DNA of 64,000 bases from Schistocerca nitens (GCF_023898315.1 NC_064615.1:737411450-737475449); one strand, 5' to 3'; shown: positions 21,676-33,371, counted from the first letter of the stretch. The notes: generated by a model not told the origin, from the sequence alone. A program made the numbers and translations.

Positions 21676-23647
21676 ATGCTATTGCCTCCGAGGACAGTAA
21701 CTGTGTAGCGGTACCGTATCATACAGAGCACACATTTCAGACTCATGAAACATGGTTATAATGGAGATCGCACTGTAAGACAGACATATTACGTGATGTC
21801 CCATTGCCCGTACTGCAGCGATTTCACTGTCAGACGTAGGTCCCATTAAAGAAACTCAGATTCTTACGCTGGCTCGGAAGATGTAGTGGATGAATAATTG
21901 ATCAAAACGATTCTTTGACGGTGTAATAAATTTTTGAGCGAAGCACTTGTCTCTGAGTAACGGATATCTCTGTTACTTTCGGACGTCGAGTTTGCGGCTT
22001 ACCGCATCAGAAAACACTGCTGCGTCGCAAATTCAATCTTACGTGTTTCAATCAATTTCATCTAGTGCTGATATTAACAGTTCCCTTCCTTTGTGTTCGT
22101 ATTCCTCTTGCTTCAACGATAGGTAATATGCTAGTGTAGTTATGTTTACTAGTTAGACGTTTCTTGGAAACAGCTTGCATTTAATTATATTAATAATAGT
22201 AAGACGAAGCTGGAGTGGAAAAATTAATCACCATGTTTAAATGGACGACATATGAAAAAGAAACGAGTCTGCATTTCCGTATTTTCAGACTTCTCTGACG
22301 CATAAAGCTAGTTGGGTGATGCACAAATTTTTCGCTCGTTGGTCTGAGTACAGTAATTCTAGGGTCCAGGCACCTTCGGTATGTTTGTACTTTTCGTGAA
22401 GGTTCCGAAATTTAATACACTTGGTTACTGTTTACCCAAGATCAGTATCAGGTAGGTGAATTTTATCTATTGCCGCGCAATGAAGCACTGCACTGAAATA
22501 CTTCATCGTAAATTAGACCATTGATTTTTTTATAAACCCCCTGACTAAGTGTCGTGGAATCGTAATGTTCTGCAGAACACAGTTTCCGAAGCTAGCTGAC
22601 ATTTTTTCCCAGATATATATGTCTACGCAATCACACGTGAACTGTATCCATGATTATGTTTTTCATGTCTATATAAAGGGTGCTAAAAAGTATGTGCCGT
22701 TCGAGCGTATCACATGCAATTAAGGCCGATTTTTTTTTGCACTAGCTGTTAATATGAATCGATAAGATAAGAGTACCCACACTGTACTACTGATCAAAAT
22801 CGTAGCAAGGTGCTGAAAAACTGACTCAGCAGCGAAAAATAAACTGAAAATCCGACAAAAAATGTATCATCTCAGGGATGAACCAAATGTTTAAGTTATA
22901 AATGTTTGTAGCTCGGTGGACTTGGTAGTTAATAACAATAATTACTTTTCTTGTGGCTTCTTTACTTTCGTTACGCAGGCATGCTAACCTGAATCTAGTA
23001 AAACTGAAGTGAAAATACGAAATAACGTCAGGAAATAACGTAGGCTAGTCGGTAAAGGTTTTATGAAGTCATCCACGTACTTTTGCTTATAAATGCTACA
23101 CTGATTACAGTGACGTCGGAGTTCTTTTCAGTCTGCTCGCTAACACAAGAATGTGTCAGTGTCATTTATCGATGTCACTTGTCTTATTCTTCTTCTTTAG
23201 AAGACGAATGAAGCTGCGCAACAGGAGTGACATAAATGCTATGTGTAATCGGTAGCAAAATACGTCAATACGGGAAAATGTATATGTCACTGTAAATCAC
23301 GAAACTAAATAGATCAATTTACGAGTAACTCGGAGGAGGTGTAATGTGAAACAGTGCGTTGTGTGACAGCGGAAGATGAAGCTCTCTTGAAATAAAACTA
23401 AATAGAAAAACAAAAGCAAAAAAACTAAAACTGTCTTATGTGGCTGTACGTTGTGTACGTTCTCTCAGCCGAAAGTTCCCGCTAACTGCAGACTTGTAAC
23501 TCGCTGCCAAGATGTTTTAAAGCCAAATCACTATGTAAATCAGCAGAGAATAAAGTGCACTGTTAACAGAGCAAACAAAGAACCAGTGTTAATTAGTACG
23601 AGAAGTTTGATACCAATAAAAGCCGGACACAAGAAGAGTGGTAAACT
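21676..23647. other. No recognisable feature
   Basis: About 2 kb of apparently unique, mildly AT-rich sequence. The open frames are short, and I see no transposon termini, RNA gene or domain signature. Confidence 0.5.
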
Positions 23648-23650
23648 TTA

Positions 23651-24446
23651 AGCTGGGTTCACACTCACAGCTGCAATTGGTAACATCGAGTTTTCAGTGG
23701 CGTTTCGTGACGCCACTTTGCTCCCGCCACCCCCGAATAGCATCATTTCAGTGCTACCTTGTGACTAAACTTCGGACCAGCTCAAGTGCGTATTCGTTCA
23801 CTAATTGTGATTCTGGCGTGTTTTGCTTTATGTTTGTGTGCGAAGACTGGAGCATCTGCAGACGCGGTTTATATACCCACTTTAGCTTGGTATACTTGCA
23901 GTTTCGCACGAGTAGGGACTGCCTGCCTTATGTGTGCATCCGGTCTTTGAATGGAGCTCGATACACCACCCAATAAATACTCGAAATTTGTTTCTGCCAT
24001 TCGGGAATGGTTTACAAACGAGTTTTCGTCTTCTAATGCTAATTCGCAAGAGCATTTCTAGCCCCCATTTTATTCCAGCGCGAAATCAATTTTCGTAACC
24101 AACATTTCCGTTTCTGTACGTCCATCTTTTCACAGTTTTCTTTCCTTTGTATTTAACTCTTGAGTCATTTGTCAGTCGTAAGCCCATCTTCGCTTATTGC
24201 ATTGACATCTGTCCGAATTACCTGTATCCAACATTTGGGTTTCGTTTTCTTCGTATTTATCTCCCGACTCACCTATCAGTTCTAGTCCCACTTGAGCTAC
24301 TACGCTGAAATCTTTCGAATCATCTCGACTGACGCTGACGCCATTTTCAAAAGAATTTGTGGCATCCTGTGCGGTCGATAGCTCACGTGCCACTGTTGAA
24401 TGCCACGAGCTGTGGCGTCACATTAGTTCTGTGTTTGAACCCAGCT
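23651..24446. mobile_element. Non-autonomous Harbinger-like element
   Basis: The 796-bp unit starts AGCTGGGTTCACACTCA and ends with the complement of AGCTGGGTTCAAACACA. TTA flanks both ends (23648-23650 and 24447-24449). A TWA-type 3-bp target duplication is characteristic of PIF/Harbinger transposons. No transposase domain is recognisable inside. A 73-residue minus-strand frame at 24172-24393 is acidic but unassigned, so the element would depend on a transposase elsewhere. Confidence 0.7.
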
Positions 24447-24449
24447 TTA

Positions 24450-25294
24450 TAGGAGAAAGAAACATTTGTTCATTAAACTAATTCATTGACATGCTTCAAA
24501 GGAAACAAGCGCCGAATGAATGGAAAAAGAATGTTTCTAAAACACCTTCTTAAATAAATGTACGAGTTAGTGTAAGACCTGACAATCCACCTAACTAACT
24601 ACGAGTTAATATACGGACGTCTGAGGATAGTAGATTGAGGCATTGACATGGGAAAGGAAGCGAGTCAAAACAAATCATTTTTCACATTTTTTATCGGCAA
24701 ATTAGTACGACATGTCGCCCGTGACATAGAAGTAGTTGAATGTGAAAGCAGAGTGCGGCTACGTTCTTACAAACGACGCAAGGTGGTACTTACAGTAACA
24801 TCACGTGAGCTGGCATCTCGTATATGGGAATAAGTTAACAAGGCACCGAGTTATCAGCTTTTCTCTGTGACCAGCCATTCATTACTGTGTTACTGATTCG
24901 GTAGTAACGTTACTAGGAGTTGTTAATATGACAAAATTCCTCCAAAATCTGTTCTATACAAACTGGTAAATCATATTTTCTGTCTGCAATGAAATTTATT
25001 TGATTACATTCAGTCGTAACACCTAGTTTTATATTTCATTATGACCTAACCGATCTGTATGCTTCCTTTGTGCAGGTTTCTTGTAAAAGCAAATATAACT
25101 GCCGTAGTTTTGAAGATAATGACGTACAGAAGCTGCACTCAGAGTTTTGGAACCAAAATTAGTGAAGTCAAGGTAGTTTTCTTTTTGGATTAATGAACAT
25201 AGTGCGGATAGAACATGGAAGGTTGCGTAATACTGACGATCCTGCTTTAGCAAAAGACAAATATCTGTTATTATTGACTCACTGACTGTGGTGT
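24450..25294. other. No recognisable feature
   Basis: Sequence between the Harbinger-like and P-like elements. Short open frames only. A fragment near 24490-24520 faintly resembles LINE linker coding sequence but is too short to call. Confidence 0.4.
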
Positions 25295-25899
25295 GACAAA
25301 CCAAGACCACCTAAAATACATCAGACCACAACTCAGAAACCAAGATGGCGGCAGTCTTAGGCCAAGTATTTCAGTGGTACCCTAATACGAATTATTTACA
25401 AACTTCATAAATGGAAAGTAGATTCTAAATTGCGTAAGAAATGTCGTATTGTTATATATTTTTCTATATTCAAACTTAAATAAAAAGTTGTTACTAACGT
25501 CACAAATTACGTAATAAGTACTATGACGAAGTAAAATTTGGAGATGCAACTCAAAATCAAATTCAAACAACTACTACACAACGAATGTAAATGGCATTTT
25601 TTGGACACTAATAATACTTTGCAAAATAGAAGCTACATAGCAACAATACGTGAAGCATGTAACTCAAGCTCAAAATTGTATTAAACAATATGCAGTTAAT
25701 TCTAGTCAATGTCATTATGTAATATGCTAGAAGTGGTTTGATTTTGAATACCTGTTGGATTTATTTGCTGCTCAGCTTGGCCACTTTGCGTTTTGTTATT
25801 TTTGCTGCAATGTCTTCACGAGTTCCTCTTTTTTGTTTTACTCGTGTTCGAGCAATTACCTTTGAAACACACTTTTCATTCAATAATATTGTGTAATTA

Positions 25900-27059
25900 T
25901 TAATAAAAAATATTTGAAAGCACTTTAATACTTTTCTTGATTATTGTCTTTAAAGGAATGCCACATTTACACACATCACTGACGTCACTAATGGCATTTT
26001 CACACAATTCAGCTCCTAATGCAAGTACTGCGACTCTTTGATTTTCAAGTTTGAGAAATTCTGGTTCATATGTGCTGCTAATCAGAACCTGAGAAACTTT
26101 ATATAGATTACAACGCAAGGAAATCATTATAGAAGCAGGACACTTCAGTCCCCCACGATTCAGTTGGTTGAAATAGGGAAGGAGTTCTTTGGTTTCACAC
26201 TGCAACAAAATTTCATCCTCTTTCTGTAACATTTCTTCACAAACTGAACATTTTCCACCTTTTCGCAGCTTTTCAAGCACTGTTTTGCTGGTGTAGCTAG
26301 CAATACAAACCAAGACTCTCAAATCTTCATCCATCATGGGAATGTTTACAGGAAAGAGAGCTATTACTTCTTTATAATCAGAATGTAAAGATGATGCCAT
26401 GAAAACCTGCATTGTACCTGCTGTTGTAGTATCTGAATTATTCTCAGCAACACCAAGTATCTTTCCTTCCTTATAAGAGAATTTTGAATGAACATAAACT
26501 TCATCTAGCATCACTAAATTACCTTGTCACTTTCCTGAAGAAATTTATTTTTTTCCCTCAAAAAAGCTACCTGTGATGGACCAATACAAGGTTTATTTGG
26601 ATCCATTTTGCATAGAAACTGCATTAAATAGACAGGATGAGGTAATGTTAACACATTTGATTTTCTAAAGTATAGTGGGCACCAGGAAATGAAAAGCAAA
26701 TGGGTGCCGCCCATATCAAAAGCTCAGGAGAATATCTACTTTGCTTTGTTATTGCAAGTTGTAATTGCTCCAAAACAAATTCTATTTTAGGTGCTATTTC
26801 AGCATCAAAATCACTACCAGCTTTCAGTTGCTTGTTTGAGAACATTGACTAAAATTATAATCTTGTCAATGGTGCCAATAGAGTTATCTGTGAAACCATT
26901 TAGGTGACTCACCAGACTGTCATATTTCGTCCACTTGTCACATTTCAAGTTCTCTTTCTCCCCAGACTGTAATATCCATATCAAGGTTTCTGTAAACAAA
27001 CACACATTTTTGTGAAAAACTTTTACTTCCAAGGAACTTGATATCTTGAAGCACATCAC
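25900..27059 (-). pseudogene. P-like transposase, catalytic and C-terminal parts
   Basis: Four minus-strand blocks follow the THAP part. 26814-27059 and 26648-26845 cover the linker and an LLIWAAPICFSFPGAHYT-type start of the RNase-H-like fold. 26514-26714 has FRKSNVLTLPHPVYLMQFL. 25900-26514 has MLDEVYVHSKFSYKEGKILG, with the first acidic position, followed by a C-terminal CSVCEEML cysteine pair. I recognise this order from THAP9/P-element proteins. A frameshift near 26690 and another at 26514-26520 break it. No second or third catalytic residue can be assigned with confidence, and the copy is probably inactive. Confidence 0.7.
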
Positions 27060-27071
27060 TGAAGAATCATA

Positions 27072-27584
27072 CTATAATTTAATGAAAGATACATAGTCAT
27101 CCTTTACTAAAAGTGTAAATGGACAAACATTCCTTTTCTGCACTTCGCTTTTGAAATGCTGAAAGTCAGGTATATTGTCATTTTCGCACCAATTACTGAA
27201 ACTACATTCATCAAGTTCCAGTAGCTGTTGAACACAATCTTCAGGATGCTTCTTTTCCTTAGGAACTGGTACTGTGTGATAAGAAGGTTGATTAGGAAAG
27301 ATAGTTGGAATTGCATCATTTGTTAGTTTTGGTATTTTTCGTGGCACACGTATTGGTTCACTATTTTCCACAGGAAAAATGTCTTTCCTAACCACAAACT
27401 TAGGTTCAAAATGCTTAATGCATACCACAGTTTTATCGTTCACTTCAAAATTATCTCTATGAATTAGTTTAATCCATTTGTTCCTCAATGCTGTTTCTTT
27501 GGGAAACTTAAATGTTATGGTATCGTATGTTTTGCCGTAATTGGATTTACATCCTGGTATAGGCCTACAACAGCTACAATCCAT
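27072..27584 (-). pseudogene. P-like transposase, THAP DNA-binding N-terminus
   Basis: This 170-residue frame starts MDCSCCRPIPGCKSN and continues YDTITFKFPKETALRNKWIK. It then has CIKHF with the C-x2-H pair that completes the THAP zinc finger, and NDAIPTIF, the AVPTIF-like box that closes a THAP domain. The zinc finger binds the element's own ends in P-type transposons. The frame stops at 27072. The following block (26814-27059) continues the protein after a frame change, so an intron or a lesion separates them. A domesticated THAP gene is an alternative, but the flanking inverted repeats favour a transposon. Confidence 0.8.
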
Positions 27585-27672
27585 CGCAAGAACAGTTTAC
27601 ACTTTAAATTATGCTGAAATTACTACAGAATCTAGAAAATAAATACTAGAGTAGCACTTGTGACGAAATTCA

Positions 27673-27739
27673 CAGCATAAAGTGCCCTCCGCCACACACC
27701 GTTGGGTGGCTTGCTGAGTATAAATGTAGATGTAGATAT
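27673..27739 (+). mobile_element. 67-bp LINE F-family tail inside the P-like element
   Basis: AAAGTGCCCTCCGCCACACA continues through CGTTGGGTGGCTTGC to GTATAAATGTAGATGTAGAT. The segment matches the last 70 bp of LINE F (reverse complement of 11367-11435) including its microsatellite tail. It is an extreme 5' truncation, inserted upstream of the THAP start codon. Confidence 0.85.
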
Positions 27740-27915
27740 AACATAAATAACAGGTAGTAATAAATGCTTTCGCTTCTCTTGAACGTCATGTATACAATGT
27801 TACACACACATGTTATGGAAACACGCTGGTTTGTTTCCCCCACGATTGCCGCCATATTGTCAACTATCGATATCTGCCTTAAGGTCTGATTTACTGTAGG
27901 TGATCTTGGACAAAC

Positions 27916-28838
27916 ACTCAGGCCAAAACAGAAATCGGATGCGTTTAACTGTCCCAATCTACGCAGTGGTAAACAGTACGGTTAACAATGTCAGTTTAAA
28001 ATTTCTAATGTCGGGACAACTGTACATGTCTTTTGACTGAGGTTTCGGCATAATACAGAAGAGAAAGAATGTTTCACAACCGATGACTCTGACGAAACAG
28101 CTGATATGATTAAAGATGCAAAGAATGTACAACCGTTGAATGTTGTGCAAGTTCTGGAGGAATACTTCTATGATTTCGCCTCGGTATGCGGAACATTATT
28201 GCGTTCAGCACCAGTCAGGATCAATTCTGCTTCTTGGTTTATAATTGTGGCGCATAAGCTGCCCATCATAGACATAAAAGATTCGTTCAATGAAATTGAC
28301 TCATTCCCATCTCATTATTTTTTCAGTAGTGGTGACCATAGGCGTTCGTACGGGTTCTGGCTGGGAGTGGGAGGGGGGAGGGGGGAGGGGTGGACAAGAG
28401 AGAGTACTTGCCCCATCCTGGAATCTGGGTATAGACTTTTTATTCATTCCAGAATTCTGTCGGACTTTAAGCAGTCATTGTCTGCGACTCCACTAAAGCT
28501 CGAGGAGAAATGCTGTAGCTGTAGCAATCACTACTGTATAACATGGGTTTTCTTGTCATTCTACTCGCGGGAAATTATGTCGATTCATGATGCCGCTACG
28601 GTTTCGGTCCCAATGGACTGTCAACATTTATACCCACCTTCGCAGAACCAGGCAAAAATAATGTCTTCAGTCTTTTTCTGTCACTTCCTCTTTCAGCCAT
28701 AATTTCGCTACAGAAAGAAGCCGGTCTAACACTGTGGTGCACGCCCACGAATTCCGTCGCGGATTCCTAACACGTAAGTGCCACATCAGTATAAGTGCCA
28801 TCTGCCTCCCCTTGATGCACAAAGGAATCAAAATGGTA
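27916..28838. other. No recognisable feature
   Basis: Between the P-like element and Tc1-like L. A 198-residue open frame at 28106-28702 lacks any domain and spans a G-rich run (about 28365-28390). I see no support for it as a gene. Confidence 0.45.
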
Positions 28839-29066
28839 CACTACTGACCATTAAAATTGCTACACCACGAAGATCACGTGCTACAGACGCGAAATTTAAC
28901 CGACAGGAAGAAGATGCTGTGATATGCAAATGATTAGCTTTACAGAGCATTCACACAAGGTTGGCGCCGGTGGCGACACCTACAACGTGCTGAAATGAGG
29001 AAAGTTTCCAACCGATTTCTCATACACAAACAGCAGTTGACCGGCGTTGCCTGGTGAAACGTTGTT

Positions 29067-30200
29067 GTGATGTCTCGTGTAAGGAGGAGAAACATGTACC
29101 ATCACGTTTCCGACTTTGATAAAGGTCGGATTGTAGCCTATCGCGATTGCATTGGTCGAGATCCAATGACTGTTAGCAGAATAAGGAATCGGAGGGTTCA
29201 GGAGGGTAATATGGAACCCCGTGCTGGATCCCAACAGCCTCGTATCACAAGCAGTCGAGATGACAGGCATCTTATCCGCATGACTGTAACGGATCGTGCA
29301 GCCACGTCTCGATCCCTGAGTCAACAGATGGGGACGTTTACAAGACAACAACCATCTGCACGAACAGTTCGACGACGTTTGCAGCAGCATGGACTATCAG
29401 CTCGGAGACCATGGCTGCGGTTACCTTGACGCTGCATCACAGATAGGAGCGCCTGCGATGGTGCACTCAACGACGAACCTGGATGCACGAATGGCAAAAC
29501 GTCATTTTTTCGGATGAATCCAGGTTCTGTTTACAGCATCATGATGGTCGCATCGGTGTTTAGCGACATCGCGGTGAACGCACATTGGAAGCGTGTATTC
29601 GTCATCGCCATACTGGCGTATCACCCAGCGTGATGGTATGGGGTGCCATTGGTTACACGTCTCGGTCACCTCTTGTTGGCATTGACGGCACTTTGAACAG
29701 TGGACGTTACATTTCAGATGTGTTACGACCCGTGGCTCTACCTTTCATTCGATCCCTGCGAAACCCTACATTTCAGCAGGATAATGCACGACCGCATGTT
29801 GCAGGTCCTATAGGGGCCTTTCTGGATACAGAAAATGTTCGACTGCTGCCCGCCGGCCGAAGTGGCCGTGCGGTTAAAGGCGCTGCAGTCTGGAGCCGCG
29901 AGACCGCTACGGTCGCAGGTTAGAATCCTGCCTCGGGCATGGATGTTTGTGATGTCCTCTCGCCAATTGAAAACGTCTAGTCAATGGTGGCCGAGCAACT
30001 GGCTCGTCACAATACGCCTGTCACTACTCTTGATGAACTGTGGAACCGTGTTGAAGCTGCATGTGCAGCTCTACCTGTACACGCCATCCAAGCTCGGTTT
30101 GATTCAATGCCCAGGCGTATCAAGGCCGTTATTACGGCCAGAGGTGGTTGTTCTGGGTACTGATTTCTCAGGATCTATGCACCCAAATTGCGTGAAAATG
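29067..30200 (+). pseudogene. Tc1-like transposase of element L
   Basis: The block 29067-29429 gives the helix-turn-helix part: VSDFDKGRIVAYRDCIGRDP, then MTVSRIRNRR and the second HTH near PSARTVRRRLQQHGLSARRP. 29500-29580 holds the first catalytic region (FSDESRFC-like, VIFSDESRF in frame). 29585-29850 holds GVSPSVMVWGAIGYTSRSPL and FQQDNARPHVAG with the second aspartate. A SINE head at 29850-29959 replaces the stretch where the PWPARSPDLSPIE motif should be. Coding resumes near 29960 (SPIENV). Frameshifts near 29430 and 29560 add to the damage. Confidence 0.85.
29850..29959 (+). mobile_element. SINE tRNA-head fragment inside transposon L
   Basis: Only the tRNA-like head of the SINE is present. 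The A box TGGCCGTGCGG lies at 29863-29873 and the B box, altered to GGTTAGAATCC, at 29918-29928. The fragment ends after GATGTTTGTGATGTCC. I see no target duplication, and about 20 bp of the transposase appears to be missing at the junction. Confidence 0.85.
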
Positions 30201-30300
30201 TAATCACATGTCAGTTCTAGTATAATATATTTGTCCAATGAATACCCGTTTATCATCTGCATTTCTTCTTGGTGTAGCAATTTTAATGTCCAGTAGTGTA

Positions 30301-31384
30301 GTTTACCGCTTGTATGCGGAAAAAAATTGCATGATGGCTTCCTGATTCTGCATTCAGAGCTACTGCAGTATATACAGAACATTAGAAAGGTAACATGAAT
30401 AGATTTGTAGCCGATTTATTGTGGTGTTGTGTTTTCTGTTAGGAACACATTCGTAAATTATCGATTCCTATGTGCCACTATCTCTTCCACTGACAACAAC
30501 ACAGTAATTCTATACGTAGCAGTAATATGAAAGCATCATTTTTTGTTCCTGTGGTCATACGCTTCAGAAGTGCATGCATAGTGCGAAGGTATACAAACAC
30601 AAGTTAGCAGACATCTGCGAATCGTGAAAGGATCTTTGAGAGACATATCATGTCTTAAAGTGCTTGAAAATTCCTCATCTTAGATAGGAAAAAAGTTTAC
30701 GGTTTCTTTTAAGTTATTATCATCTCCATTGTTAGCTCAATGCGTAGACAGAATTTAGTGGCAATACTTTGTGAACTCATACACATGCAAGGACTTTCAA
30801 GGAGCTTTCAGCTAAGGTTTGTGGGTAGCAAAGCAAAACTCGCAATGACTTTGTATGAAAGACGCAGCTGGCACTAAAATGGCCAGATACCTCGTTGGTT
30901 CTTTGGCTGAGTATGCTATGGGACATACCGAACTGGTCGTACCGCTACAGATGCAGTGGTAGACCATGTGGAAGTGGATAGGATCCGATGTCGATGACAC
31001 ATTGAACGTGAAAAATGTAGTCGTTCAACGACTTTATCCCCTATGCCTTACTATTAAAGTTGCTGCGCGTGTTCGGGAATCTCTCAGTTTCGGTGAATCG
31101 AAACTGACTGACGCTTCCTCCGTAATCTACAGCAACATTTTAGGTAATTGCAGTGATGAAACCATTTGTATATGTTAAGAGTTATTGTACTAATCCTCCA
31201 TACGTCTAAAAGGTGATTCTAACCGATCTTGATTAGTTCGACTGCCATGCTGTTGTCGAGTGACATGAACTTTTAGTGACCAGAGGTAGTAATCACACTG
31301 CAAGCTCTCGCTAAATTCAGCAGACGTTGGAGTGACAAGTAAAACGTGATGCAATTGGTGATGAAAGTTTACCTAGAGATTATT
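30301..31384. other. No recognisable feature
   Basis: Unassigned sequence between Tc1-like L and the Penelope-like remnants, with only short open frames. Confidence 0.45.
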
Positions 31385-31990
31385 CAGTGAAGTTTTGGGA
31401 CTGATGCCGGATAACGTCGACTTCTCGCCACGATATTTCAGTTGAAAACCATTTAGCCATCTTCAGGTGAGCGTATTGCACTGGAAATTCTAATTCACAT
31501 CGCTACCTTTACACCAAAAATCGACGCGGAGACGCATGCATAATGGCAGTCGCTACATGAGTGACCCCTGTCGAGCTTCGCGCCCTCTTGACTATTACTC
31601 CATCTATGGCGCACAGACGTATGCGTAATGCGAACTACATACGCACTCTGTTGTAATACGCACTCGCAGAGCTAAAATTCAAATGTCAAAATTAATTAAA
31701 GTATTATAAAATGTTTACTTTCTGAATAAATTAAAGAAATAACCGGGTCCTACGCCTTAACTAGTTCAAAGTCATCATCACGATTAATAAAATCTTGCAT
31801 CAAAAGTATTTCTACGGAACGCCAGAAGGATCTTGTCGAGACCAAGATTTCAGTGGCAGAATAATCCAAGGAGTGTCCTGTGGAGATACAAAGCTCGGCT
31901 ATGGCTGACTTACTGGGCGGCAAAAGGCGAGTGTGGCGATCATGTTCAGTGCGTTGTATGACTAATGTAGGCTCAAGTGTAGGGTTATAA
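31385..31990 (-). mobile_element. Penelope-like element 3' end (left, minus strand)
   Basis: Minus-strand translation of about 31960-31755 gives LLPPSKSAIAELCISTGHSL, then ILVSTRSFWRSVEILLMQDF and INRDDDFEL. The order K-S-A-x-A-E-x-C, G-H, S-x-W, NRD-x-G/D-F-x-L is the end of the GIY-YIG endonuclease region of Penelope-like elements. Beyond the coding end, 31513-31700 is untranslated sequence shared with the right copy, and 31385-31500 looks like the element's outer end. The reverse-transcriptase part is absent. Confidence 0.65.
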
Positions 31991-32692
31991 CTATTACGTA
32001 TAATAATTATGTGTTATTTATGGTTGTTCAAAGCAGAAAAATACGTAAAGATTTATTACAGGTTAAGTAAACATTTTAGAAACTTTGACACGTTAAGTCA
32101 CAATATTCGTAAGTGACAACAGTCGAACAAGGAAAGCCGGCACCTGTGTGACACTGGACACAATATTCGGACGCTCAGTATCAGTAGATTCCAGCCTTCC
32201 GCAATACCAGATCGCCTTCCGCGGAATCGAGAAGAGCACACATTTTTATAGGTGGGTGAAAAGATTACTTTGACATGATGTTTCCTTAAGAACTGCCTGA
32301 TTTCGATGAAATATTGTCGACGTGCGGGAGGAACGCGCTGGACTTGAACCGCCCGAAGGAGGAAATAAGTCTAGCGCAAGACCATTTTAATCGTGATGGC
32401 GACTTTCAACTGGATAAGTCGTAAGACCCGGAGATTTCCTTAATGTCTTCAGGAAGAGAGCACTTTATGACGAATGACACATCTAGCGACACATAATTTT
32501 ATTAATTTTGACATCTGAATTTTAATTCCTTGAGTGCCTATTCCAACAGAGAGTGCGCATGTAGTTCACAATACGCACGCGCCTGCGCGCGATAGATGGA
32601 GCAATGGCCGAAGAGGGCACAAAAGACGACGACGTCACACATGTAGCGGCTGCCACTGTTCATGCGTCTTCGCGCCAATTTTTGGCACGAAA
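31513..32692. repeat. Inverted repeat formed by the two Penelope-like 3' ends
   Basis: The arms are about 31513-31700 and 32501-32692. Matching landmarks include CGCTACATG, TTGCTCCATCTAT/TTACTCCATCTAT and GTCAAAATTAAT. By eye identity is roughly 75-80 percent, so this is an old structure. Confidence 0.7.
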
Positions 32693-32715
32693 AATAAGTG
32701 ATTAAATTTGTATGT
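32340..32715 (+). mobile_element. Penelope-like element 3' end (right, plus strand)
   Basis: Plus-strand translation near 32350-32440 ends with HFNRDGDFQLDKS and then DPEISLM, the same C-terminal signature as the left copy. The following untranslated sequence (32501-32692) is an inverted match to 31513-31700. The two 3' ends therefore point away from each other, with about 350 bp of other sequence between them. Confidence 0.6.
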
Positions 32716-33371
32716 GATTTGAGGATGTGCAGGATGCAAAATTTAGTACACAGGACCAATTCTGGCAGCAGCAAAGACTGTAACACGCTCGGACATCGAG
32801 TCTAACTGAACTTGGAGCACAGATATGGGGTTACGTCGTTCCACGTTGCTTCAGTTCTATGCCAGTGTCAGTCAATCTTGTGCCTCCCGATTAGTGATGT
32901 GCCGGTTTCCCTGCAAACCAGATGATTTCAGTGGGTCAGAGATATGAAGGATGTGCTGCCCTGGGCAACAATCTAACAGCATCCGTATTGGTCTCAATTA
33001 GAGGAGTAAAATGGTCCACAAGAATCCAGCTGATGCTACAGATTGATGATTAGATCCGTGCAGCTACCAAATTATCTACTCAAACCAACACGAGTTTATG
33101 CACTGCTGTTTTCTTAGATCCTTCAAGATGAACGCTGTGTCTGTTGCTGCTAATGAGCAATGACTGAAACGTTCCCTTTCTTTTCCTCTGTCAATACCTC
33201 TAAATGAAGTAAATTCTTATAATATATTTTCGTTACTGTTATTATTGTTACTGTGTTATTTTAGCATTTTTGTTCTAGTGCTTTTTTCAATCACATTTTT
33301 GTTTGTTTTGATTTTCTTTGGGTAAGTTCTTACAGCTGTAGCAGTAACGATGTTTTGAGTATTCATTCAAA
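32716..33371. other. No recognisable feature
   Basis: Unassigned sequence. Nothing here matches another part of the window closely enough to call. Confidence 0.4.

Larger units (their letters stand above)
25302..27908 (-). mobile_element. P-like DNA transposon with THAP transposase
   Basis: The 2,607-bp element begins CAAGACCACCTAAAATACAT and ends with the complement of CAAGATCACCTACAGTAAAT. The inverted similarity extends about 30 bp (both then read CAGACC) and resumes at a shared ATGGCGGCA motif. A perfect 7-bp duplication, GACAAAC, flanks it (25295-25301 and 27909-27915). Inside, on the minus strand, lie a THAP-domain frame and blocks resembling the catalytic core of P/THAP9 transposases. 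P-superfamily elements produce 7-8 bp duplications, in agreement. A 68-bp LINE tail is inserted at 27673-27739. Confidence 0.85.
28839..30298 (+). mobile_element. Tc1-like transposon L, both ends present
   Basis: The element begins CACTACTGACCATTAAAATT and ends with the complement of CACTACTGGACATTAAAATT. TA flanks it at 28837-28838 and 30299-30300. It is 1,460 bp long including a roughly 110-bp SINE head. A clipped copy of the same family lies at 1-189. Confidence 0.95.

Noticed and set aside
24172-24393. Acidic 73-residue frame inside the Harbinger-like element as its second protein
   Set aside because: Harbinger elements often encode a Myb/MADF-like partner, but this frame shows no such motif.
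28106-28702. 198-residue open frame
   Set aside because: It has no recognisable domain, an irregular composition and crosses a G-rich run. A frame of this length is expected by chance in 64 kb.
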